Below, piece after piece: positions 45,263-56,350 of a stretch of 64,000 bases of DNA. The position numbers were made by a program, and so were the translations under genes. The number at the start of each line of letters is the position of its first letter. The first letter of the stretch is position 1. The stretch is from Pleurodeles waltl (taxonomy: Eukaryota; Chordata; Amphibia; Caudata; Salamandridae). Under the pieces are notes generated by a model that did no database searches, was not told the origin of the DNA, and worked only from the letters and a program-made list of their open reading frames with translations. Where the stretch lies: positions 1,175,742,863 through 1,175,806,862 of the forward strand of contig NC_090437.1 of the NCBI RefSeq assembly GCF_031143425.1, read 5' to 3'.

Positions 45263-45985
45263 CAGGGCCTCTGCCCTACCTCCTCAGACACTTGCTGGAG
45301 AAGAAACCTGAACCAGAACCTGCATCCTGCCAGGAAGAACTGCCTGGCTGCCTAAAGGACTCACCTGACTGCTTTCTACAAAGGACTGCTGCCTTGCTGT
45401 TGCCCTGCTGCCTTGCTGAACTCTTGTCTGGCTGTAAAAGAGCTCTCCAAGGGCTTGGATAGAGCTTGCCTCCTGTTCCCTGAAGTCCGAGGACCAAAAA
45501 GACTTCTCTTTTTCATTTGGACTCTTCGTGCACCAAAGATTTCGACGCACAGCTTGCTCTGCGGCGAGAAAAACGCCACACACCGACGCTGATCGATGTG
45601 ACGCCTTCTTGGCGACCGGAACTTCGATGCACGGCCTCGCAAGGACAACGCCGCCCGACTTCCAGAGGGGAAATCGACACGACGCCTGGCGTTAGAGCGA
45701 AACTTCAACGCACAGCCCAGCGGAACGACGCGCAGCTGGAAAACAAGCAGGCGAATCCACGCACAGACCCCGCGACATCTGGTAATCCTGCGACCCACAG
45801 AAAGAGACTGTCCGCGCGCCGGAAAACTACACACGACTTCCCCGCGTGAAAAACTAACGACGCAAGTCCGTGTGTGCTGGGGAGAAATCGACGCACACAC
45901 CATTTTTCCACGTATCTCTTCTTCTGCGGCCCTTTGCGGAGATTTTCCACTCCCAACCATGTACTTTGTGCTTGAAAGAGACTTT

Positions 45986-46167
45986 GGGCCTGATTACAAC
46001 TTTGGAGGAGGCGTTAATCCGTCCCAAAAGTGACGGTGGTAAAGTGACGGATATACCACCAGCCGTATTACGAGTCCATTATATCCTATGGAACTCGTAA
46101 TACGGCTGGTGGTATATCCGTCACATTTGGGACGGATTAACACCTCCTCTAAAGTTGTAATCAGGCC
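45986..46167. mobile_element. 182-bp palindromic MITE, TSD TTT
   Basis: GGGCCTGATTACAACTTTGG at the left and its near-complement at the right, flanked by TTT (45,983-45,985 and 46,168-46,170). The interior is a long palindrome around GGATATACCACCAGCCGTAT, repeated inverted. The same family is at 54,389-54,579. It has no coding capacity. Confidence 0.88.
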
Positions 46168-46200
46168 TTTTGTTTGCTTTTTAAAGACTTAAGACACTTT

Positions 46201-46828
46201 GGGGGTCATTCCGACCCTGGTGGTCCATGACCGCCAGGGCCGGGGACCGCGGAAGCACCGCCAACGGGCTGGCGGTGCTTCCTGGGCCATTCTGACGGCG
46301 GCGGTAATGCCGCGGTCAGAAAAGGGCAACCGGCGGTTTCCCGCCGGTTTTCCCCTGGCCCAGGAAATCCTCCATGGCGGCGCTGCTTGCAGCGCCGCCA
46401 TGGGGATTCCGACCCCCTTCCCGCCATCCCGTTCCTGGCGGTTTTTACCGCTAGGAACAGGATGGCGGAAACGGGTGTCGTAGGGCCCCTGGGGCCCCTG
46501 CACTGCCCATGCCAGTGGCATGGGCAGTGCAGGGGCCCCCTAACAGGGCCCCATAATGATTTTCAGTGTCTGCTTTGCAGACACTGAGAATCGCGACGGG
46601 TGCCACTGCACCCGTCGCACCCCAGCAACTCCGCCGGCTCCATACGGAGCCAGCTTCATCGTTGCTGGGTCTTTCCCGCTGGGCCGGCGGGCGGCCTTTT
46701 GGCGGTCGCCCGCCGGCCCAGCGGGAAAGCCAGAATGACCGCCGCGGTCTTTTGACCGCGGTGCGGTCATTCGGCGGTTCCCGCCAGGTGGGCGGCTACC
46801 GCCGCCCGCCGCGGTTGGAATGACTGCC
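46201..46828. mobile_element. 628-bp GC-rich hairpin-chain Harbinger MITE, TSD TTT
   Basis: Left end GGGGGTCATTCCGACCCTGG matches the 57,392 Harbinger left end at 18 of 20 positions. The right end read inward is GGCAGTCATTCCAACC. TTT flanks it (46,198-46,200 and 46,829-46,831). It has the same chain of palindromes and the same order as the 37,088 element, including the GGCGCTGC-TT-GCAGCGCC hairpin at about 46,379-46,396. Confidence 0.9.
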
Positions 46829-47156
46829 TTTATATCACTTTTAAGTGATATCTCTACAATTTCACATTGCATCTTTATTCGTTTTGACCTGCAATTATCC
46901 AGATAAATATTATATATTTTTCTAAACACTGTGTGGTGTATTTTTGTGGTGATATATGGTGTTATTGTATGATTTATTGCACAAATACTTTACACATTGC
47001 CTTCTAAGTTAAGCCTGACTGCTCGTGCCAAGCTACCAGAGGGTGGGCACAGGATAATTTTGGATTGTGTGTGACTTACCCTGACTAGAGTGAGGGTTCT
47101 TGCTTGGACAGAGGGTAACCTGACTGCCAACCAAAAACCCAATTTCTAACAGGGCC

Positions 47157-48591
47157 CAGTTCCATTTCTCTTGTCCCATTAGATATTTATGTATATATGT
47201 ATCTCACAACTTTTCGGAACTTTTTTGTTTAAACTATATATCTATCTTTAAGAAAGTACAATGGTTTTTACAGAAATGGCAAGCTTCTTGACTGTCAATT
47301 ATTGGACATGTGGCATTGGTCAAAATGATGATTCTTCCTCTTTCTTTGTTCATCATTTCTAGTGTGATTATGAAAATCCCTCAAAAAAATGTCTAACATT
47401 TTAATATGATTAATCATCAGTTTATATGGGTCAACAGAAACCCACAGGCGCAGCTTGAAGTCTTAGCCCTTTCTGTCGAAGATGGAGGGCTATCCCCGCT
47501 GCATTTTAAGATGTATTATGAGGCTTTTCTTATGGATTGGGGCACCAGAGCTGCTTTATCTACAAATCTCAAATTGTATTTGAAATCTATGCTAGCAGAG
47601 CACAGCTTTCAGCTTGCACCATATTTTTTAAGTGTCCACGACAGCCCAAACTTACTAGATATAAAGTACCTACTTCAATTTGTGCTAGGCTCTCACAATT
47701 TCTAGAGAAATATCAAGTCCCCATTTTCCACCCAGCAGTCTTGCTTGTTGATTAAGGGATGATGGGGCTAAAGTTGATTCCATCCCATGTTAATCAATGG
47801 ACAAAACTGGGTTTCACTAGATTTGCTTATTTTTTACCTGGGCACAATGCCATGGTGGAGTACCTATTACAGATATTCTTAGATTTTCCTATCTCCATAT
47901 GTTGCATTTTTTACTTCCATGCGTCCCAAAAGTTGACCTTTCTCCTCCTCTAATTTCTCAGGTGTTTTATGGGCACCAGAAGGGGATAGCCAATTGGTAC
48001 CAGATTCTGAGCTCCCAGGAAGCATTTTGAATAGTCCCTCGTTTCTGACAAAGATCTAAAACACCGCTGTGTGCAAAATAGATCTACAAACATGGAGGAA
48101 CCTCAATAGTATATCTTATAAGGCAAATTTCAAGAGAATGTTTTTTTTTTCAAAATGGATGTTATATTTCACCCCAGCACAAATCTGAAAAGCATACCTG
48201 TCCGCTTCAGGTTTTTGTCCGCAATGCAATAATACTCAAGGGGAGTGGCTTCATTTACGTTTCACCTGTCCAAAGCTGGTACAGCACTGGGATAAATATT
48301 TTCAGTGGATTAACTTGGAGGTGCGGGTTGTACTTATTCTTGATGCTATGGGAGCCCTGTTTGGCACCTCTTGTCATTCTGAGTTAACTATTCGGGCGAA
48401 ACTGATTTTATTTATAGCATAGCTGATTGCCAAATCTCTAATCTTACAAGCCTGGAAATCGCCTATTCCTCCTTCATATGTGGCTTGGGAGGCAAAAATT
48501 TAAGTTGTGCACTTAAGGAAAACTTTATGGGCAACAAATAGGTGCAGTTTGTAAGTTTAAGGGTATATGGTGACCGATTCCTGAAGTATAA
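47157..48591 (+). pseudogene. L1 ORF2 C-terminal segment between the two solo LTRs
   Basis: Continuation of the L1 after solo LTR B. FIWVNRNPQAQLEVLALSVE (47,424-47,483) and GLSPLHFKMYYEAFLMDWGT (about 47,490-47,550) are the usual L1 post-RT phrases. Later words include SSYKVPTS/ARLSQFLEKYQV (about 47,660-47,720). Frame changes and stops are frequent. It is cut at 48,591 by solo LTR A and resumes at 51,193. Confidence 0.75.
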
Positions 48592-51187
48592 TGTTAGAAA
48601 TGGGGTTTCTGGTTGGCTAGGGTATGCACCTCAGCCAGGCAGAACTTACCCACTCTAGTCAGGGCAAGGGAGTTACACGTCCAAGATAACCCCTCCTCAC
48701 CCCCTTGGTAGCTTGGCACGAGCAGTCAGGCTTAACCCAGAGGCAATGTGTAAAGCGTTTGCACAACACACACAACACATGTGACGCAATATCCCCACCA
48801 CAAAAGAAACACAACAACAAATTATATGAAAATATACTGTATTGTACACAAGGCAATTATCAGACCAAACATCACATATCAGTACTATCCTGCTACCTTA
48901 GCAGTTGTCAGAACGTTAGACTTACTCTGCAACCTAGCAGTAGTCACACATTACATACAGGTTACTCAGTATTCTGCAACATAAGCAGTAGTCAGGAAAA
49001 CACGTTATTACATCACAGCACTTGTCATAAGAATATCATAAAATGCCCAAAGTAGGAACATTAGAAAACATATGGCAAGTTAGAAAAACATATTAGCAAG
49101 CATGTCCATAAAAGGAACATTTGCATACACACATGTAAAAACATCAAACGCAGGTAGGTAATATATGAATCAAACAAAAGTCTGTAGAAAGAACTTTGGA
49201 TTGCAACTATATTGGTCCTTTAAACAGTACCTGGTTGGATGAAGGCACCTCGAGTGCCTAGATGGCGAACAATGGGCCCCCCGGCGCTCCTATGCGCAAA
49301 ACGGGGGCCTCCCTTATACTCTGGGGTCAGAGGAGGGCGACATACACCTCCCCTCTTTTTTATATAAACAGGCCCCTCAGGGGACCGCGATTGCTGGGGG
49401 CCCCCCAGGGCCTCAACTGACGCTCACGAGGGGGGCCAAAGCCAGCAAAAACAACGTAGGGCAGGAGTGGGGCACCACGCACCCCCTCCAGTTTAATGAC
49501 AGGACCCTCCCAGGACCCGTGATCTCTGGGGGGCCCCCCCGGGCCTCCACTGACCCTTCCACCAAGGGGGGGCCCACAATAATGCCCGCTTTACCTAACA
49601 GCAGAAAAGGAGCGTCCTGCTCCTAACCCAGAGGCCAGGGGGCACTTCCTGCGCCTTCCCCTGGTCCTGCCGTGAAGCCACAAGAAGATCAGACCACTCC
49701 TGGGGCCCGAGCAGACACTCGCCTGCACCCGATGCGGCGCGCGAGTGTTCTTCCAGCTTTCCGGGCCGCTGCGGCCAGGAGCCTCTGAGCTCCCAAGGCT
49801 CCATAAGCGCACTGCAAACCACAGAGAAGCACCCCTCGTGAAGAAATGGATGCAGGGGTCAGGGGCCACAGCACCCTGCCCCTGGGGAGCAGAATCTTAA
49901 GACAAGGTCCTCAGGTGGAGGGCCCAACTACAGGCCAGCACAAGGGAAAGTCAGCAAGAGGCAAGTCCTTCACAGTGACCAGGCAGGTCACAGGTCAGCA
50001 CAGCAGCAGCAGTCCATGGCGGTTCCTGGTGAGTCCTTTTAGCCTTTGGTGTCCAGTTCCAAGATGATTCCAAGAGTCTCCAAATTGTGGGGAAAACTCC
50101 CCTGTACTTATAGTCAGTTCTTACAGTGTTTTACAATGGTAGGGAGAGGAGGTTCCAGACAGTTACAACTGGTTCTGGGAGTGCCCCCTCTCTCCTTTCA
50201 GCACAGGCTCCAAACATCATTGGGGGGTTAACAACCCTATTGTGTGAGGCCAGGGCACAGTCTTTACAAATGTAGGTGTGCCCCGCCTCTCCCTTCTCTC
50301 AGCCCAGGAAGACTATTCAGTATGCAGATGCACCTCTGTGACACCTCCACCCTCCCTGTGTACAGGCTGTCTGAAAAGTATGCACAAAGCCCCAACTGTC
50401 ACTCTGCCCAGACGTGGATTGGAGTCAAGCTGCAAAACACCAGAGTCATAAGCACAGATAAATGTACACTTTCTAGAAGTGGCATTTCTGTGATAGTAAT
50501 AAAAAATACACCCACACCAGTAAGCAGCATTTATTATCACCATCACAACCATACCAAACAAGCCTACGCTACCCCTCATAAAACAGACAATAACCCTTAC
50601 ACATAAGGCAGGGCATTTCTAATGCAATCCTATGAGAAGGCAGCACTCACAGCAGTGAAACACCAGTTAGGCTGTTTGTCACTACCAGGACAGGCCACGC
50701 AACTTGGCACATGTCCTGCCTTTTTACATACATGGCACCCTGCCCATAGGGATAGCTAGGGCGTACCTTAGGGGTGACTTACATGTAGTAAAAGGTGAGT
50801 TCTGGGCCTGGCAAGTAAGTTTAGATGCCAGGTCCCTGTGGCAGAAAACTGCGCACACAGGCCCTGCGCTAGCAGGCCTGAGACAGGTTTTGAATGTCTA
50901 CTTCAGTGGGTGGCGCAAGCAGAGCTGCAGGCCCACTAGTAGTATTTAATTTACAGGCCCTGGGTATAGAGATACCACTGTACAAGGGACTTATAGGTAA
51001 ACTAAATATGCCAATTAGGTATAAGCCAATCATACCAACTTTAGATGGGAGAGCACCTGCACTTTAGCACTGGTCAGCAGTGATAAAGTGCTCAGAGTCC
51101 TAGAGCCAACAGCGAGAGGTCGGAAAAACCAGGAGGAAGGAGGCAAAAAGAATGGGGATGACCCTGCATAAGGCAAAAAGTCCAACA
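48592..51187 (-). mobile_element. Solo LTR copy A, TSD TATAA
   Basis: 2,596 bp. On the plus strand it starts TGTTAGAAATGG and ends AAAGTCCAACA, with exact TATAA at 48,587-48,591 and 51,188-51,192. The reverse complement matches solo LTR B at both ends (TGTTGGAC... and ...ATTTCTAACA). The central parts differ, so A and B are different subfamilies. A TATAAGT box on the minus strand (50,112-50,106) sets the orientation. There are no coding motifs. It sits in the same L1 as copy B but in the opposite orientation. Confidence 0.9.
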
Positions 51188-51192
51188 TATAA

Positions 51193-51440
51193 CATTCGGA
51201 TATGGTGCTGTAAGAAGCTAAAATGAGCACTTTTAGGTGCTTTTTGCTGTCTAATAAGATGTTGGTCTGGGTAATAATTCAGAAAATAGTTTCACAATAG
51301 TGTATGGTTGTAAGGAATTTTCGTTGTTTTTTTTTTCTCTGTATGTCTGTTTCATCTACCCAACTTTGTCAATTTTCATTCAATGTTTCATCCTGTTTAG
51401 CTATCACGGTTATATTTGCTAAAAAAAAAAAGCAAAAAAC
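51193..51440 (+). pseudogene. L1 3-prime end with A-rich tail
   Basis: Last piece of the plus-strand L1, ending in an A-rich stretch (AAAAAAAAAAAGCAAAAAAC, about 51,420-51,439), consistent with its poly(A) tail. The total L1 body is therefore spread over 39,545-51,440 because of one duplication and two LTR insertions. Confidence 0.55.
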
Positions 51441-51444
51441 CCAC

Positions 51445-52930
51445 CAAAAAAACATGTGGGTGTCAAACTTTCAAGTGTTTCCATTTGGTGGTGTGGTCTG
51501 AAAATCAGGTAACAATGGCTTATTTGAAGAATCAAGGAGATATTTGTTCCCGGTCCCTCAATGCTGCGGTGCTACTGTTGTTTTACTGGGGGGGAGTTGC
51601 ACCATCTCTCACTCAGAGCTGTGTATATTGGGGGAGTGAAGAATGGGGTGGTGGATTCCCTCAGTAAGATTTTTCCTTCTGCCCAGGAGCTATCTCTCTT
51701 GGGCCATGCTTCCCCAGGTGTGCAGGAGGTTTGGTGTTCCCTTCTTGGACCTATTTGCTTCCCGGCTCAATGCACAGGTTACTCATGTTTGTGACTGGTT
51801 TCTGCAGGATTGGGCATGGGGCGGTGGATGCCCTGTAAATCCCCTGGCCAAATTGTTTGATGGATGCCTTTTCTCTGGTAGCCCTGATTGCAGGGTTTCT
51901 GACTTAGTTAAGGAGGGAGGATCAAGTGGTGATTTGGGTGGTCCCTTTTTGGCCCAGGAGATCATGATTTCCCACTCTCAATTGATTGGCAGTCAATGAG
52001 CTGTGGTTGATTTCGTCTTCTCCATTTCCTCTCTGGACCTTATGAGGCTGCGGCTGTCGGTGTGGAAATTGAGAGGTGGGGTCTCTTTTTTGGAACAGGG
52101 GCCTGCCACGGGGCTGTGCAGTGCTCCAGAAAAACTTCTACTCTGAAGACTTATAATTGTCACTGGGGTAATTTTCAAAAGTGGTGCTGACCTGGTGGGG
52201 GTATTTCTCTTCGATTGTTCTCTACTGGTGGTCCTCCAGTTTATGTGGGTGGGTTTTGAGGAAAGGTTTGGCTGTATCCATCTTGCGTGCGCAGTGGGCT
52301 GTGATCAAGGCTTTTCAGTCTCCTTGGGTAAATCTGCAGGATGTGGATGATTTGGTGATTTGCTTGCTCAGGAGTTTGTTCACTAGAGCGTCCTGTGAAG
52401 AAACCTTCTTTTCCTTTTTAGGATTTGCCTATGGCTTTGGTTTTGGCTAATTTTGAGCCTCTGGAGAGGGCTGATATTAAACTTGTCACTTTTAACATGG
52501 TTTTCTTGGTGGCTGTGACTTCAGCTGGGCGTCTTGGGGAACGGAGTGCCCTCATGGCCAGGGAGCCTTTCTTGTCCTTCACAGAGGATGGGGTAGTTTT
52601 GCATGTGGACTCTTCCTTTATTCCTAAAGTTTCTTCCCAGTTTCATTGTTCACAGAAGGTGATTTGGCATGCTTTGGCATCTGAGGTGGGGGAGGACTCT
52701 GAGTTGGATTGGTCTTTGCTGGATGTGAAGAGAACTTTGAGTTTGTATTTGGTTCGTACTGAGGAATTCCAGAAATCTGAATCTCTCTTTGTTTCTTTTG
52801 GGGCTGCATCTCTGTCTCTATTGGCTGTTGGATCAAGCAGTCTATTGAGCTTCCTTAGCCTGTGGCTGGTGTTCCTTCTCCTGCTGGGGTACAGAGTAGG
52901 TCTATAAGGAAATAACTATCTCCATGACAG
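51445..52930 (+). pseudogene. DIRS-type retroelement (RNase H and tyrosine recombinase), degraded
   Basis: DIRS elements use a tyrosine recombinase instead of an integrase and are abundant in salamanders. Here TMAYLKNQG...SRSLNAAVLLLFYW (51,512-51,583) and GVKNGVVDSLSKIFPSAQ (about 51,627-51,685) are the RNase H-side phrases. VPFLDLFASRLNAQVTHVC (about 51,738-51,795) and PFWPRRS-like words follow. The recombinase then shows LAVSILRAQWAVIKAF (about 52,268-52,315), VNLQDVDDLVICLLRSLF (52,327-52,380), VAVTSAGRLGERSALM (about 52,512-52,556) and SFIPKVSSQF (about 52,614-52,643). Several stops and frameshifts occur, and the C-terminal HxxR...Y part is not recognisable. Dead copy. It starts right after the L1 tail; neither terminal repeat was found. 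Confidence 0.7.
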
Positions 52931-54385
52931 AAAAAAGAACACAAGGAACGCTGGGTACTCTATATCCCAGTAGTACATAAACTGTGCCTACCCAGCTTTA
53001 CGCCTGGACTACCAAGCCCCAGAACAGAAGGCCGGCCACACAGGAGAGAGGGTGGGATGTGATAAATGGGATGAGGACAACAGGACCAGGAGCAATGAAG
53101 ATTACCAGTAAGTAATAGGGCATTATACCCTTGGTCCCCCAATCCTCGTCCTTTTCATTAAAGGATTCAACAAAACTGGCCTTCTGAGAACCGGACCACT
53201 GAAAAAAACACCCCAAAAAAGGGAGACCATGCCAGAAATTCAACAACCCAAAAACGTGGTTTATTCAGGAAAACACACACACAAAGAAAGTAAAAAACAA
53301 ACTGTTCTCAGAACCCCCTGGCCAAAGTTAGTGCCATTACTAGGCACACATCACGCAACACAATGGTTATTTGTACACTGAGTACAGGGCTCCACAATCC
53401 ACAACCTGTACATCCTATGTATGGACCACAGATTGTGACAACAGGCACCCAAAAAACTCACTGGAACTCAGAGGCATATTGTAGCCTGTGAGGAAGGAAA
53501 GGATGGTGTTGAACAGAGTCAAATAGTTACCTGCTCCTCTGGTGAGCCCATAGAGCTACCCATTCAGGGGAAGTCCTCTTTCACAAGCCTCTCCAGCTCA
53601 AAAGCAGGGGCCCTTTCACCTGCTTTGCCTGGCATGATTGCTCCCAGCAGCTGAAGTGGTGGAGGTGTTGATGGCAGCAGTGTCAGGAGGCAAGTGAGTT
53701 ATTTGCCAAACCGCAGTGTTCATGTATGCCTTGTACACGGTCGTCACCGCAGATGGGAAAAACCATTGGACTGCAACTGTCACAGTCAACAACGGTAGCC
53801 TATTGCTGTGTCTGCCATAGTTGAAACCCCCCACCATGAGGCCAGGCATCTGCCATTTTGGCAGTTGAAACTACAATTTTGGTGACTATTAAATGTGTAG
53901 TAACATCTCAACATATGTAAAGCTCCCTTGATATGTGGATTCTCTTATACAATCATCAGTGTAGAGCTTTGCTGGCTGACGTTAGAACACACGTTTCTTC
54001 ACCATCTTTATTCTCGGCTCACTTTTCCGAGGCGTGAGACCTACCATGGTCTCATACAACTTTGACCCTCTCTATATACTACTATAAGCGAGTTACCCAA
54101 CATACTTTTTAGGCATATTGCACCTACCTTTCTCACGTTTCTGGAACTCTATGACCATGCTTTCTCCTAGAGCCTTGAAAATGTCACCTGTTGTGACGAA
54201 ACACGTGTTGGCTTGCTTTGTAACGATGTTCATCCAATGAATATAATGGCTGTGGTTATGGTAAGATGACCATTCGATGGACTTAATGTCGATGTCTTTC
54301 AATAAAAGAACCTACCGCAACTGAACTTAACTGAAGGACTTATTTTTCTACAACTCCTTTGAGTGCTGCGATGTCTGGAACAGAT
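52931..54385. other. Unassigned DNA with a possible ribozyme-like fold
   Basis: No coding motif. From about 53,980 to 54,345 the sequence looks like the end of a retroelement transcript: TGTCACCTGTTGTGACGAAA CACGTG at 54,182-54,207 and an AATAAA at 54,300. The GTCAC/GTGAC stem followed by GAAAC resembles stem II and the 3-prime core of hammerhead ribozymes found in Penelope-like elements. The 5-prime core reads CTTGAAA rather than CTGATGA. Confidence 0.3.
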
Positions 54386-54388
54386 TTA

Positions 54389-54579
54389 GGGGGTTATTAC
54401 AACTTTGGAGGAGGTGTTAATCCGTCCCAAAAGTGACGGTAATGTGACGGATATACCATCAGCCGTATTACGAGTTCCATAGGATATAATGGACTCGTAA
54501 TACGGCTGGTGGTATATCCGTCACTTTACCGTCACTTTTGGGACGGATTAACACCTCCTCCAAAGTTGTAATAACCCCC
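54389..54579. mobile_element. 191-bp palindromic MITE, TSD TTA
   Basis: GGGGGTTATTACAACTTTGG at the left and its complement at the right, flanked by TTA (54,386-54,388 and 54,580-54,582). It is almost one long palindrome about the centre near 54,484 (GAGTTCCATAGGATATAATG). Same family as 45,986-46,167. Confidence 0.92.
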
Positions 54580-54582
54580 TTA

Positions 54583-55449
54583 CTGCTTTGCTGGTCACAA
54601 ATCCCAAATAACCATGGTGCACTCTACCCCACCTGTGACAGTATTTCTGGTCGTCGGAACATACTTTACAATACTAAGGGGCACAAGAGAAGCAGATAGG
54701 TGTATTGTGTGCACATATATGTTGTAGACACATGTGGGGATCATAGCTGGACCTTGAGTAGTAAACAGTTTTAGGCTCAGTAAATTTTACATTGATCTCA
54801 TACGACATTTTGCCAAGGCCTGATCTGGGCTAACAACATCCTCAACTGACTCAAATGTTGGGAAGCACCAGATTCTTACTTAACATTAAAAGACCTGGAA
54901 ATGTACTGAAAAAACAAAGGTTACAGGTATGTTAATAGTTAGGAAATAGATAAAAAAGTCTTTAAAAATCCACTAAGAACCTAAAGGTTACAGGGATGTT
55001 ATAGTTAGGTTCAAATTGCACACGTACAAAGCCATAGAAATTCAGCTATTATAGTGAGAGTTATTTCAAGTAACTATAACTCATGCCCTCAAGTAACTAT
55101 AACTCGCACCCTCGCCATGCACTGCTAATTTCCCCAGATATTACATCACTCAGGGCATCTTCTATGACATCATTGATAATATCACTGTAATATTTGTAAT
55201 AAAATTATTGATGAGAAAACTGTGCAAGGTGTGGACGCAAGTTATAATTACCTTAGGCCCCAAATAGGTGTAAAACATTTGGGCTGCCTGCTGTACGCAT
55301 ACGAACTTCGTGTGACCGGGACCAAAGTAGACCTTCCACGCCTGCTAAATGTCCTCCAAATGCACACTGTTAAGAACCATCTTGTAGTGGATCTATAAAT
55401 GATCAAAATGATGATTATAGGAAACAAAATCAAAATCAAAATCATGTCA
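54583..55449. other. Unassigned DNA
   Basis: AT-rich with no coding motif. A short tandem duplication of AAGTAACTATAACTC/G sits near 55,068-55,110. Confidence 0.5.
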
Positions 55450-56350
55450 ACATGATCTCCAAAGATAACACCTTTGGAAAATTGGCAAAGCACATGTCTG
55501 GGACCTCATCGAAACCACTTATAAATGTAATCAGGGCAAAAATGATCCCAACCATCTCTTATGGTTCAGAAGCCCTGCGTTGCAGAGACACAAAGTTTCT
55601 GAATACTATGGTTTCAAGCACATACAGGAAGGTCCTCAGCTTACCTCACAGCGCATCCTCGTCCCAAATCTGTTTGGACTTTAGACTTGTTAGTCAAATT
55701 GATATGCGCCTGGGGTTGCATGTAAAACTCAGCCACAAACTGCGCTGCTCAATCCTCACACCCTAAACCAGCGTTTATGCTCAGAAATCGAGGTCCAGGG
55801 ACCATCATCCCTGGCCCGCATTTACATCGAACAGGCAGTCACACCCTCACAACTAGGGTGACCTTGGGCATTTAGCAGCTTTCTTGTTAACTTTCAAAAT
55901 CGCAACCATCCGGCGTCTCTCCTCCAGCAAGGACAAGAACACACTAGGAAGGCGATCTCACACCTCCCTTGTTCTTAACAGCTATAACCCTATTTAGTAG
56001 CCGACCTGTCTTCCACAGCCACACGCCAGCTTACCATGTATCGACTTGGCAAGCTGATGACTTTAGACCTGGCTCAGAGCTGGCACAATTCCGATGGCAG
56101 AAAACAATGCAGGTTATGAAAGCATCCACAGGACACAATAGACCATAAAGCATGCATCAGTCAGGCTATTCAAATAGCACGTAGATATTAGCTAAAAACA
56201 ATCTTTACACTAAGAGGATCTGCACCTGTAGAAGAGCAGTGATGGAGTCACTGACTACAGACTAACTGCCAGTTTCGTTAAGTAGTTGACTTGTGCAGCA
56301 AATCAACTCAATGCCCCTTCAGCATCATCTCCTTAGAACATCTCATGCAA
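55450..56350 (+). pseudogene. LINE reverse-transcriptase C-terminal remnant
   Basis: The frame from 55,452 reads VIRAKMIPTISYGSEALRC (about 55,527-55,583) and STYRKVLSLPHSASSSQICLD (about 55,616-55,678), the type of C-terminal phrase found after the RT of several LINE clades (PxxxYGSE...LP...). A further segment near 56,090-56,200 contains WQKTMQVMKAS and a Cys/His-poor tail. The clade cannot be assigned. Degraded. Confidence 0.45.

Larger units (their letters stand above)
44236..47151 (+). mobile_element. Solo LTR copy B, TSD GGGCC
   Basis: 2,916 bp starting TGTTGGACCTGG and ending ATTTCTAACA, with an exact 5-bp duplication GGGCC at 44,231-44,235 and 47,152-47,156. TATAAAA at 45,256-45,262 and the sequence downstream show that the plus strand is transcribed. 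No gag or pol frame is present. A CpG-rich block lies at 45,540-45,900. Two Harbinger-type MITEs are nested in it (45,986-46,167 and 46,201-46,828). Removing them leaves about 2.1 kb, compared with 2.6 kb for copy A. The interrupted L1 frame is continuous across the insertion. Solo LTRs arise by recombination between the two LTRs of a full element. Confidence 0.9.

Noticed and set aside
45376..45960. 194-residue minus-strand frame in solo LTR B
   Set aside because: Antisense to the TATA-driven strand, located in the CpG-dense block, Arg/Ser-rich with no domain.
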